From Clostridiales bacterium (GTDB lineage Bacteria > Bacillota > Sulfobacillia > UBA995 > UBA9673): 9,943 bases of DNA. Shown one piece after another: positions 1 to 6,878 of this stretch. How positions within the stretch are numbered: the first letter of the stretch is position 1; every line of letters starts with the position of its first letter. Both the position numbers and the translations under genes were made by a program. The notes beneath the pieces are model-generated. The model saw only the letters and a program-made list of their open reading frames with translations. It was not told where the DNA came from and searched no databases. The stretch is taken from NCBI GenBank assembly GCA_003541445.1, contig DPMO01000033.1, positions 1 through 9,943 of the forward strand, given 5' to 3'.

Positions 1-741
1 CCCGGGCACCTTGAGGTCGGCCGAGAACCTGAAGCTCACCGGGAAGTCCGGCCCCAGACGCTCGCGCACGGAGCCGATGAGTTCGACGGCGAACCGGACC
101 CTGTTGTCTAGGCTCCCGCCGTACTCGTCCGTCCGCGTGTTCCAGAGCGGCGAGAGGAACTGGTCCACCAGGTACCCGGTGTGTCCGTGGATCTCGACGG
201 CGTCGAAGCCGGCCGAGGCCGCGCGCCGGGCGGCCTCTCCGAAGGCCCGGACGAGCCGGGCTATCTCCTCCCGCGAGAGGCCCCGGGCCGTGGTCTTCGG
301 GTCCGTGAAGGAAGGGGTGTCCGAAGAGCTCACAAGGCCCCGGCCGGGTGGAGCCTGTCCCTGGCGTCCGAAGCCCGGGGTGAGCTGGATGCAGGCGGCC
401 GCCCCGTGGTCGTGGATGACCCGGGCGAGGTCGCTGAACCCCGCGATGTGGAGGTCGGAGTCCAGGCGCAGAAGGTTGCCGGCCGGCGTCGGGTCGATGT
501 CGCCCTCGACCCCGACCACCTCGGTGATGACCATACCGACCCCGCCGGCGGCCCGCTCGGCGTAGTAGTGGAGGTGGCGGTCGGTGACGCGGCCGTCCGA
601 GGTGGCGAAGCCGGTGCCCATAGGGGCCATGATGATGCGGTTCCGGAGAGTCAGCCTCCCGAAGCGGCCCTCGCTGAAGAGGTGCGGGTACCTGTCGTAG
701 CCGGGTGCGGCGCACCGGGAACCGCGCGTCCCGTTCGTCAT
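1..741 (-). CDS. NADH:flavin oxidoreductase, Old Yellow Enzyme family (N-terminal 247 residues, 3' end outside window)
   Basis: The frame is open from an ATG at 741 to the window edge, so the C-terminus is missing. The visible part is the FMN-binding TIM barrel of the Old Yellow Enzyme / 2,4-dienoyl-CoA reductase / enoate reductase group. Seen directly: an N-terminal LRNRIIMAPMGTG stretch (about residues 32-44), ITEVVGVEGD in the third strand region, EIHGHTGYLVDQFLSP (about 184-199) and NTRTDEYGGSLDNRVRF (about 202-218). The last is one of the best conserved blocks of the family. These enzymes reduce activated C=C bonds with NAD(P)H through FMN. Members with a C-terminal Fe-S and FAD/NAD domain are about 640-680 residues long, and whether this one has that domain cannot be seen. 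The usual QLxHxGR block reads QLTPGFGRQG here. An AGGAAGGG ribosome-binding site precedes the ATG. The substrate is unknown. A terminator upstream (797-824) implies its own promoter, which I could not identify. Confidence 0.9.
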   Translation of the reverse strand, partial: MTNGTRGSRCAAPGYDRYPHLFSEGRFGRLTLRNRIIMAPMGTGFATSDGRVTDRHLHYYAERAAGGVGMVITEVVGVEGDIDPTPAGNLLRLDSDLHIAGFSDLARVIHDHGAAACIQLTPGFGRQGQAPPGRGLVSSSDTPSFTDPKTTARGLSREEIARLVRAFGEAARRAASAGFDAVEIHGHTGYLVDQFLSPLWNTRTDEYGGSLDNRVRFAVELIGSVRERLGPDFPVSFRFSADLKVPG

Positions 742-769
742 CCTGGGTCGTCCCTTCCTGAGACCAGAT

Positions 770-791
770 TCCGGAAGGTAGTCTTCCCGGA
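770..791. repeat. Imperfect inverted repeat upstream of the flavin oxidoreductase gene
   Basis: TCCGGAAG at 770-777 pairs with CTTCCCGGA at 783-791 with one bulged base and a 5-nt loop (GTAGT). It lies in the 105-bp gap between the terminator at 797-824 and the oxidoreductase start at 741. No T-run follows it on the minus strand, so it does not look like a second terminator. It could be an operator or a 5'-leader hairpin of the oxidoreductase mRNA. Chance is also possible in DNA this GC-rich. Confidence 0.35.
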
Positions 792-796
792 TGACG

Positions 797-824
797 AAAA
801 AGAGCCGCCTTCTTCCGGGCGGCC
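797..824 (-). terminator. Rho-independent terminator of the DUF5667-like gene
   Basis: Read on the minus strand, GCCGCC (823-818 side) and GGCGGC (809-804 side) form a 6-bp all-GC stem with an 8-nt loop (CGGAAGAA). The stem is followed at once by TCTTTTT. It begins 23 nt after the stop codon at 847, which is the expected place for the end of that transcript. Confidence 0.8.
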
Positions 825-846
825 GTCTTCGCGCGGTCCCCGGGGG

Positions 847-1437
847 TCAGCTCCCGCCGCTCTGACCTTCGTCGTGCCCCTGTGTCTCTCCGGGTCGTCT
901 GCCGGGGCCGGGCAGCATCTCGCGGAAACGGGAGAGGACCTGGTCTATGATTTCGAGACGCCCGGGGACCAGACCCTCACGGATGCGCTCCATGACCCTG
1001 AGGCAGACCTCCCGGCCCCTGCGGGTGGCCCGCTCCAGCGCCAGCAGGGCCCCGGTGATGTCCCGTCCCTGCGCCGACGCCCTCTCCACCTCGAGGGCGG
1101 CCCTCTCGGCCAGGTCCCGGTACCGTTCCATGGTCCTCGCCACCAGGGCCTCCTCGTCCCGTTCGGCCAGCGCCTTCGCTTCGGCCAGCCTCACCTCGAG
1201 AAGGTGGGCCATCAGGACGAGGCGTTCCTCACTGGAACGGGCCAGGGCCAGGCGGACGCGCTCGAGGAGCTGCTTCACGAAGTAGAAGGGGGAACCCGGA
1301 AGGAGGCCTGGGTCAGGCAGGAGGGGCTCCTCCTCGGTCCCGCCCTGCGCCCCGACCACGGGAGCGGCCAGCAGGGTGAGCATGATGAAGACGAGCACGG
1401 AGACGGTCAGACACAGGCATCCGGAGCGCTCTCTCAT
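847..1437 (-). CDS. Exported DUF5667-like protein
   Basis: This is a protein of about 196 residues with a clear Sec-type signal peptide: a basic N-terminus (MRER), a hydrophobic stretch at about residues 6-28 and a likely cleavage after VVGA before QGG. The mature part starts with a short acidic/proline linker, then LLPGSPFYFVKQLLERVRLALA (about residues 45-66 region). That pattern of P-x-SP-x-Y-x-x-K followed by amphipathic helix is typical of DUF5667 proteins found outside the membrane in Bacillota and Actinobacteria. The rest is predicted all helix, rich in Arg/Glu/Leu, with a Gly/Gln-rich tail. The function is unknown. Two ATGs are adjacent (1440 and 1437). The AGGAGG at 1445-1450 is 4 nt from the first and 7 nt from the second, so I prefer 1437. 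The gene appears monocistronic, with a -10 element at 1470-1475 and a terminator at 797-824. Confidence 0.8.
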   Translation of the reverse strand: MRERSGCLCLTVSVLVFIMLTLLAAPVVGAQGGTEEEPLLPDPGLLPGSPFYFVKQLLERVRLALARSSEERLVLMAHLLEVRLAEAKALAERDEEALVARTMERYRDLAERAALEVERASAQGRDITGALLALERATRRGREVCLRVMERIREGLVPGRLEIIDQVLSRFREMLPGPGRRPGETQGHDEGQSGGS

Positions 1438-1469
1438 CATGACCCCTCCTTTCCTTCTCTTCCCTTTCC

Positions 1470-1500
1470 ACTATAAAGCTTTCGGACCGGCCGGCCCGAA
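1470..1500 (-). promoter_or_regulatory. Candidate promoter (-10 TATAGT) with overlapping palindrome, upstream of the DUF5667-like gene
   Basis: On the minus strand TATAGT (1475-1470) matches the sigma-70 -10 consensus at 5 of 6 positions. It would start transcription near 1463, about 25 nt before the start codon and just ahead of the AGGAGG site. No good -35 hexamer lies 16-18 bp upstream. That space is instead filled by a 20-bp near-perfect palindrome at 1481-1500 (TTCGGACCGGCCGGCCCGAA on plus, one mismatched pair). A palindrome in the spacer/-35 region is a typical place for a repressor or activator site. In the RNA downstream of sbcC, whose stop is at 1520, the same sequence would fold into an 8-bp stem with one G-U pair, followed by AGCUUU. 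A weak sbcC terminator is therefore the alternative reading. Confidence 0.45.
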
Positions 1501-1519
1501 TCTGCGGGTGGGGGGCGGT

Positions 1520-4387
1520 CTAGCCGACGACGAACCGGGCCGTGCTCCCCTCCCGGCCGCGGACGACCTCCAGCCGCGCCTCGACGCGCTCCCTCAGCTC
1601 GGGGACGTGGGAGATGATGCCGACCAGGCGGCCGCCATGCTGGAGGTCGACGAGGGCCCGGAGGGCGAGGTCGAGCGCTTCCGGGTCGAGACTGCCGAAG
1701 CCCTCGTCGACGAAGACGGTGTCCAGGCGAACGCCGCCCGCCCTGGCCTGGACGACCTCGGCCAGGCCGAGGGCCAGCGACAGGGAGGCGAGGAAGCCCT
1801 CTCCGCCGGAGAGAGTGGCCGTGCTCCGGGTCGTCCCGGTGTAGGCGTCGTAGACCTCCAGGTCGAGCCCTCCCCTCCTGTGGCGCCGGTCGGCCGGTTC
1901 CAGGACGCGCTGGAGGCGGTAGCGTCCCTGGCTCATGACGGCCAGCCGCCGCGACGCCGCCTCCAGGACCTCGTCCAGGAGTGCGGCCAGGACGTAGCGC
2001 TCGAGGCTCATCCCGAGGCGGTTCTGGCCTGAGGCCACGTCGGCCAGGCGCCCCATGACCCCGTACTCGGTCTCGAGGCCGGCGAGCGTCCGCTCCAGAC
2101 CCTCGAGCTCCTCCAGGGCCTTCTCCAGGTCGCGCACCTGGGCCTCGAGTTCCGTGAGACCGGTCAGGGCCTTGTCCCGGCGCTCTTCGGCCCGCCTCGC
2201 CCCCGCCCTGAGTTCGTCGAGGTCGGTCCGGGTGAGGTCCCCGGCCAGCCGCTCGGCACGGTCGGCTTCCCACCCGGCCCCGGTGAGGTGCTCGGCGAAG
2301 CTCCGGCGCTGTTCTCTCAGTCGGCGGCGGGCGGCGTCGGCGGCCTCCCGACACGCCTTCAGGGCCTCCTCGGCCCGGGCGAGGTCCTTCTCGGCCGCCG
2401 CGAACCCGCTCCGGGCGGCCTCCAGGGCCTTCCGGAGCTCCTCGAGCCTCTCCTCGGCCTCGACCGTCGCCCGCTCCAGGGCCGCCCCGTCGCGCAGGGC
2501 TTCGGGAACCTCGGCCTCCCTTCCGGCCACGTCGGCCCTGGCTCTCTCCAGCTCCAGGGCCGCCCTCTCGCGCTCCTTCTCGGCCGCCTCCAGCCGCTGT
2601 TCGGTCTCGTCCCGGCGCCAGCGCAAATCCTCGGTCTCCCCTTTGAGCCGCTCGACCCGGTCGAGGGCCTCCTCGGCTTTCCGGAGGGCCTTCCTCACCT
2701 CGTCCGTCTCCCTGGCGAGGTCCTCCTCGCGGGAGGCCGCCGCCTCCCCCATGCCCTCCTCGACGGCCTGCATCTGGGCCCGGAGTCCCGCAACGGCCTT
2801 CTCCTGCCGGGCGACCTCCTCACGGGCCCTCTCCACGGCCTCCTCCAACTTCAAGAGTTCGGTCTTCTTGCTCTCCAGGGCCTCGTGGTTCGGGACCTCC
2901 CCGCCGGCGACCGCCGGGGCCGGATGTTCGGTGGACCCGCACACAGGGCACGGCTCTCCCGGCTTCAAGGTCCCCGCCAGGACGGCGGCCTGCCCTTCCC
3001 TCCACGCCGCTTCGAGTCTTTCGAGCTCCCGGCGGGCCGCCCGCCGCCTCTCCCGAGCGGCGGCTTCCTTGGCCCTGAGCCGCGCCAGGGCTGCCTGTTC
3101 CTCCTGAGTCCGGCCGCGCAGACGGGCGAGCTTGGACGCCTGCTCCAGGACCCGCTCCCTCTCCTTGAGCCTGGTCCTCAGCGCCTCCACGCGGACGACG
3201 AGGGCGGGCTCCTCCGCCAAGAGCCCTTCCCTCTCCTTGAGGTCGGCGCGGAGCCGTTCCAGCTCGGCCCTGGCTTCTCCTGAGGCCTTCTCCCGGACCT
3301 CGAGGGTCTCCGCGGCGGCCGCGAGCCGCCGTCCGGCCGCCTCGAGGGCTTCGACCTTCGGGGCGAGCTCCTTCAGCCAGGCGAGACGGCGCGAGGCCTC
3401 CTCCCTCTCGGGCGCGCGGCCTTCTTCGGCGGCAAAGGCCGCCTCCGCCGCCTCGCGGCGCTGGCGTGCGGCCTTCAGGGCCTCCTCACGCCGTCGCCTG
3501 TCACGCTCGGCCTCCTGGAGCTCCTCCTCCCTCTCGAGGACCTTCTCCGCCTCCCGCACCAGGAGGCCGGCGACCTCGGCTCCGCGCCGGAGGGTCTCCA
3601 GTTCCCGCTCGGCCTCCGCCCGCCGTTCGAGGAGGGCGGACCGCTTCCGGGCCATCTCCTCGCGGCTGCCCACCCCGGCGCGCGCCAGGACGTCGGCCCG
3701 GCGCTCGCGCGTCCCCCGTATCCTCATCTCGAGGTCCTTCTCCCGCTCCTTCAGGGCCTGCTCGACGTCCCGGTAGAAGGTCGTCCTGAAGAGGGTCTCG
3801 AGGATTTCCTGCCGCCGGCGGACCATGTCGCCGCGGCGCGAGGGCTCAGCCGCCAGGAGGTCCCGGAACCGCCCCTGGGGCAGGACGATGACCTGGCGGA
3901 ACTGGTCGGAGCGGAAGCCGAGGAGGTCCTCCACCCGCCGGGTGACGGCCGTCACCCCCGTCTCGAGGACCTCGGCCGCACCACGGCCCGCCCCCGGTGG
4001 GGCGCCGCGGCCCGACCCCCGTGGGGCCAACCGCTCCAGGACGGCCGCCGCCGGCTCGGTGGTCGTCCCCGTCCCGCGCCTCTTCGGGCGCTCCCATTCG
4101 GGGCTCCGCGTCACCCGATAGGCCTCCTCGCCCAGGGCGAACTCGAAGACGACCTCGGTCCGCGTCCCAGGCCGGGCGTGGTGGCTCCTCATCTCCCGTC
4201 CTTCGCGCTCGGCGCCGCTCGTGTCGCCGTAGAGGGCATAGCAGATGGCGTCCAGGATGGAGGTCTTCCCGGCTCCGGTCGGCCCGTGGATGAGGAAGAA
4301 CCCGCGGCCGCCGAGCTCCGAGAAGTCGAGCTCCTGTCTCCCGGCGTAGGGCCCGAAGGCCTTCATGACCAGCCTGAGCGGCCTCAT
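1520..4387 (-). CDS. sbcC: SbcC, Rad50-like ATPase subunit of the SbcCD nuclease
   Basis: This is a 955-residue SMC-like ATPase that partners SbcD to open and trim DNA hairpins and blocked double-strand ends. Seen in order: the N-terminal MRPLRLVMKAFGPYAG; Walker A GPTGAGKTS (35-43); Q-loop LPQGRF with Q171; a long Arg/Glu/Ala/Leu coiled coil; the zinc hook CPVC (Cys480, Cys483) almost exactly mid-protein; the returning coiled coil; the ABC signature LSGGEG (Ser860 onward); Walker B VFVDEGFGSLDPE (Asp894, Glu895) with its D-loop; and a switch histidine in GIISHVPE. All catalytic elements are present, so it should be active. A longer frame extends 60 codons upstream, but the family start is the ATG at 4387. 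That ATG has GGGAGG at 4395-4400 and overlaps the sbcD stop by one base (TGATG). An unusual 8-residue repeat lies at residues 121-136. Confidence 0.97.
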   Translation of the reverse strand: MRPLRLVMKAFGPYAGRQELDFSELGGRGFFLIHGPTGAGKTSILDAICYALYGDTSGAEREGREMRSHHARPGTRTEVVFEFALGEEAYRVTRSPEWERPKRRGTGTTTEPAAAVLERLAPRGSGRGAPPGAGRGAAEVLETGVTAVTRRVEDLLGFRSDQFRQVIVLPQGRFRDLLAAEPSRRGDMVRRRQEILETLFRTTFYRDVEQALKEREKDLEMRIRGTRERRADVLARAGVGSREEMARKRSALLERRAEAERELETLRRGAEVAGLLVREAEKVLEREEELQEAERDRRRREEALKAARQRREAAEAAFAAEEGRAPEREEASRRLAWLKELAPKVEALEAAGRRLAAAAETLEVREKASGEARAELERLRADLKEREGLLAEEPALVVRVEALRTRLKERERVLEQASKLARLRGRTQEEQAALARLRAKEAAARERRRAARRELERLEAAWREGQAAVLAGTLKPGEPCPVCGSTEHPAPAVAGGEVPNHEALESKKTELLKLEEAVERAREEVARQEKAVAGLRAQMQAVEEGMGEAAASREEDLARETDEVRKALRKAEEALDRVERLKGETEDLRWRRDETEQRLEAAEKERERAALELERARADVAGREAEVPEALRDGAALERATVEAEERLEELRKALEAARSGFAAAEKDLARAEEALKACREAADAARRRLREQRRSFAEHLTGAGWEADRAERLAGDLTRTDLDELRAGARRAEERRDKALTGLTELEAQVRDLEKALEELEGLERTLAGLETEYGVMGRLADVASGQNRLGMSLERYVLAALLDEVLEAASRRLAVMSQGRYRLQRVLEPADRRHRRGGLDLEVYDAYTGTTRSTATLSGGEGFLASLSLALGLAEVVQARAGGVRLDTVFVDEGFGSLDPEALDLALRALVDLQHGGRLVGIISHVPELRERVEARLEVVRGREGSTARFVVG
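3980..4027 (-). repeat. In-frame 24-bp tandem duplication within sbcC
   Basis: Two 24-bp units (4027-4004 and 4003-3980) encode APRGSGRG and APPGAGRG, residues 121-136 of SbcC. The 19-base cores at 4009-4027 and 3985-4003 differ at only two positions. Each unit also contains a small CCCC/GGGG hairpin. The repeat sits between VLERL and AAEVLETGVTAVTRRVEDLLG, in the first ATPase lobe before the Q-loop, where a flexible loop is expected. It looks like a slippage or hairpin-mediated duplication that kept the frame. Confidence 0.85.
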
Positions 4388-5571
4388 CAGCCGGCCTCCC
4401 TCTGCCGGCGGCGCAGGTCCTCGACGACCGAGGCGTAGGCCGCCTCCTGCTCTTCGGAGAGTTCCTCTCCGGTGACGTCCGAGAAGAAGGCTCTGAAGAG
4501 GTCCATGTCGTCGAGCCTGAGCCGCTCGTCTCCGGCCCCGCGGCCCGCGTCCGGGCCGCCGGTCCACAGGGCCGGGCGCTCCACGTGGAGGACGTTGGGG
4601 TAGACCTCCCGCAGCCTCCCGATAGGGTCGAGGACGGCCCCGGTGTCGAGAAGGGTGACCATGAGGTAGTCCTCCCGGCTCCCGGGTGGGACGCCCCGTC
4701 CGGCCAGGAGATCTCTGAAGTATCCCTCGACCCGCCGCACGTCCCTCCGCGGCCGGAGAGGGACCTCCTCGACCCTGACCTTCCCGTCGGCGTCCACCTC
4801 CACGAGGGTCACCGACTTCTCATGGTCGGCCTCGTCGAACGAGTACTTGAAGAGCGAGCCCGAGTAGCGGACATGGTCGGCCCCGGCGGCCTGCGGCCGG
4901 TGGAGGTGGCCGAGGGCCACGTAGGTGAAGCCCCGGAACCGCGACGGGTCCACGGTCCCCGCCCCGCCGACGCTCAAGGGGCGCTCCGACTCGCTCGAGG
5001 CGCCCCCGGCCACGAAGGCGTGGGCCACCACGACCGTGCGCCGTCCCCCGGGCGGGTGTGTCTGAGACCCGTCGAGCCGGTCGCCCCGGAGCCGGTCGAG
5101 GAAGGCCCCTGTGGCGGAGTCATGGTCGTCCAGGCCGTCGAGACCCAGGACCTGCCTCGCCACCGGGGGCTCGGTGTACGGGAGGGGATGGATTTGGACC
5201 GGTCCGTGCCGGTCCTCCAGGACGACGGGGCCGCCGTCCGGCGCCGGAACGCCCGCGACGTGGAGCCCTCCCCTTTCGAGGAGCCGCGAGGCGAACCCCA
5301 GCCGCTCCGGGCTGTCGTGGTTGCCGGCGATCACCACCACGGGGACCCGCAGGCCCAGCACGAGGCGGGCCAGGACGTCGTCCAGGAGAGAGACGGCCTC
5401 GGGCGGGGGCACGGCCCGGTCGTAGACGTCGCCGGCGATGAGGACCGCGTCCACCCCGGACTCCCGGACGATGTCCACGACCTGGTCCAGGAGGTAGGCC
5501 TGGTCCTCGGTCAGGTGCTGACCGTGGAAGATGCGTCCCAGGTGCCAGTCGGCGGTGTGGAGCAGACGCAC
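4387..5571 (-). CDS. sbcD: SbcD, Mre11-like nuclease subunit
   Basis: This is a 394-residue metallophosphoesterase-type nuclease (Mn-dependent exo/endonuclease in the family) that works with SbcC on DNA ends and hairpins. Phosphoesterase motifs are intact from the GTG start: HTADWHLG (Asp8, His10), GDVYDR (Asp48), GNHD (Asn84, His85), VVAHAF (His184) and GHLHRPQ (His222, His224). The C-terminal part holds the capping and SbcC-binding regions, ending in an acidic helix (EELSEEQEAAYASVVEDL). A longer frame begins at 5613. I chose the GTG at 5571 because VRLLHTADWHLG is the normal N-terminus and GAGGAGGT (5579-5586) lies 7 nt before it. That site overlaps the TGA of the upstream M20 gene, leaving a gap of only 13 nt. 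The stop overlaps the sbcC start by one base, so coupled translation is very likely. Confidence 0.97.
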   Translation of the reverse strand: MRLLHTADWHLGRIFHGQHLTEDQAYLLDQVVDIVRESGVDAVLIAGDVYDRAVPPPEAVSLLDDVLARLVLGLRVPVVVIAGNHDSPERLGFASRLLERGGLHVAGVPAPDGGPVVLEDRHGPVQIHPLPYTEPPVARQVLGLDGLDDHDSATGAFLDRLRGDRLDGSQTHPPGGRRTVVVAHAFVAGGASSESERPLSVGGAGTVDPSRFRGFTYVALGHLHRPQAAGADHVRYSGSLFKYSFDEADHEKSVTLVEVDADGKVRVEEVPLRPRRDVRRVEGYFRDLLAGRGVPPGSREDYLMVTLLDTGAVLDPIGRLREVYPNVLHVERPALWTGGPDAGRGAGDERLRLDDMDLFRAFFSDVTGEELSEEQEAAYASVVEDLRRRQREAG

Positions 5572-5578
5572 GGCCGGG

Positions 5579-5587
5579 ACCTCCTCA
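5579..5587 (-). promoter_or_regulatory. sbcD ribosome-binding site fused to the M20 gene stop codon
   Basis: The minus strand reads TGAGGAGGT. The TGA (5587-5585) ends the M20 amidohydrolase and the GAGGAGGT (5586-5579) is a near-perfect Shine-Dalgarno site 7 nt before the sbcD GTG. It decides the sbcD start over the longer frame. It also means that ribosomes finishing the M20 gene terminate directly on the sbcD initiation site. Confidence 0.85.
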
Positions 5588-6781
5588 GGTGCCGGCCGTC
5601 GCCGGCGCCCCACCGGTGAAGTCCGACCAGGCCTCCTTCAGGGTCTCCGGCTCTAGGACCAGCCGCAGGCCCACGATGGCCAGCACCTTGGCTGCCGCCA
5701 CCACCGCCGCGTCCCCTTGGGGTGAAGCCGCCGCGGCGGCGAAGTCCGGGTGGTGCAGAACGGTCCCTTCCGGGGCGGCCTTGACCATCGGGGCGATGGC
5801 CGGGACCACCTGGCTCACGTTGCCGAAGTCGGTCGAGGCCGGGAAGTGTTTCCCGGTCCGGTCGTCCGCCCGCCGACCGACCTCGGCCATGGCCTCGAGG
5901 GTCAGACGGGTGAGGGTCCGGTTCTCCTTTATGGGCTCGCAGATGGGCGTCTCCTGGATGTCGAGCCCGGCACCGGCGGCCAGGGCGGCGGCCCTGGCGC
6001 AGTTCTTGACCTTCTCCAGGAGCTCCTTGAGGTAGCCGAGGTCGACGGAGCGGACCCCGAACTCGCACCGGGCGAAGTCGGGGACGATGTTGACGGCCTT
6101 CCCCCCGTCGGTGATGATGCCGTGGATGCGGGCGTCGGACCTTGTGTGCTGGCGGAGGGCGTTGACGTTGTTGAAGGTCTGGATAGCCGCGTCCAGGGCG
6201 TTCACGCCCTTGTCCGGGCTCGAGGCGGCGTGAGCCGCTCGTCCCTTGAAGGAGAAGGACAGCCGCGCCACCCCGAGACAGCTCCCGCCGACGGCGTCCT
6301 CCGCCTCCGGGTGCATGGAGAGGACGGCGTCGACTTCCCGGTAGAGGCCTGCCGACACCATGACGAGCTTCCCGCTCGTCGTCTCCTCGGCCGGGGTCCC
6401 GTCCACGAGGACGGTCGCTTGGAGGCCGGCCTCCTCGAGGGCCCGGGCCAGGGCCATCCCGGCCCCGAGGGCCGAGGCGGCGATTATGTTGTGGCCGCAG
6501 GCGTGACCCACCCCCGGCAGGGCGTCGTACTCGGCCAGGAAAGCCAGAGCCGGACGGCCCGAGCCGCGCCGGGCCCTGAAGGCCGTCTCGAGGCCGGCCA
6601 CGGGCATGGTCACCTCGAAGCCCTCCGAGCGGAGCAGGTCGGCGCACCAGGCGGAGGCCTTCCGCTCCTCGTTGGCCGTCTCCGGGTTGGCGTGGATGCG
6701 GTGGCTGAGGTCCAGGAGAGCCGGGGCCAGGCTGTCGACGTGCTCCTTCACCCGTGCGGTCGTTTCGGCGGCGGTCGTCAC
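5585..6781 (-). CDS. M20-family metallo-amidohydrolase / dipeptidase (PM20D2/AbgB-like)
   Basis: This is a 398-residue zinc-type amidohydrolase. Motifs seen from the GTG start: LAEYDALPGVGHACGHN (83-98; Cys95 and His97 in the metal-binding position), GTPAEE (128-133; catalytic and ligand glutamates), SMHPE (His157), AHAASSPDKGVNALDA in the dimerisation domain, STDFGNVSQVVPAI, and VLHHPDFAAAAASPQGDAA near the C-terminus with the last expected His ligand. This pattern fits the ACY1L2/PM20D2 group, which includes beta-alanyl-lysine-type dipeptidases and p-aminobenzoyl-glutamate hydrolase AbgB-like enzymes. The substrate here cannot be named. There is no signal peptide, so it is cytoplasmic. The start is the GTG at 6781, preceded by AAGGGGGG (6789-6796) with 7 nt spacing. 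A frame extension to 6853 lacks family similarity. The stop codon is embedded in the sbcD ribosome-binding site, suggesting co-transcription with sbcDC. Confidence 0.92.
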   Translation of the reverse strand: MTTAAETTARVKEHVDSLAPALLDLSHRIHANPETANEERKASAWCADLLRSEGFEVTMPVAGLETAFRARRGSGRPALAFLAEYDALPGVGHACGHNIIAASALGAGMALARALEEAGLQATVLVDGTPAEETTSGKLVMVSAGLYREVDAVLSMHPEAEDAVGGSCLGVARLSFSFKGRAAHAASSPDKGVNALDAAIQTFNNVNALRQHTRSDARIHGIITDGGKAVNIVPDFARCEFGVRSVDLGYLKELLEKVKNCARAAALAAGAGLDIQETPICEPIKENRTLTRLTLEAMAEVGRRADDRTGKHFPASTDFGNVSQVVPAIAPMVKAAPEGTVLHHPDFAAAAASPQGDAAVVAAAKVLAIVGLRLVLEPETLKEAWSDFTGGAPATAGT

Positions 6782-6878
6782 GTCGGGTCCCCCCTTCGTT
6801 GCGCTGCAGCTAATCTTCTCAGCGCGGGGGCGGAACCCTCCGCGGCGGAGCACGGCCTCTTCGGGTCCGCCTCCCCGG

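Noticed and set aside
181..1476. Long plus-strand open frame (431 codons) across the oxidoreductase and DUF5667-like region
   Set aside because: It is antisense to two well-supported minus-strand genes and spans the terminator between them. Its composition is Gly/Pro/Arg/Ala-rich with no recognisable domain, as expected from the complementary strand of GC-rich coding DNA.
1437..2354. 305-codon minus-strand frame overlapping the sbcC 3' half
   Set aside because: It is in a different frame from sbcC, is almost pure Arg/Gly/Pro/Ala and lacks any family pattern. The sbcC frame here carries the ABC signature and Walker B.
4388..4567. 60-codon N-terminal extension of the sbcC frame
   Set aside because: It lies wholly inside the sbcD coding sequence, is Arg/Gly-rich and has no similarity to SbcC. 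The ATG at 4387 has a good ribosome-binding site and the normal SbcC N-terminus.
6801..6825. Hairpin GCGCTG/CAGCGC just upstream of the M20 ribosome-binding site, considered as a terminator or riboswitch element
   Set aside because: It is only 6 bp with a 13-nt loop and no T-run, and there is no conserved aptamer-like sequence in the 97-nt gap. It is within chance expectation for this composition.
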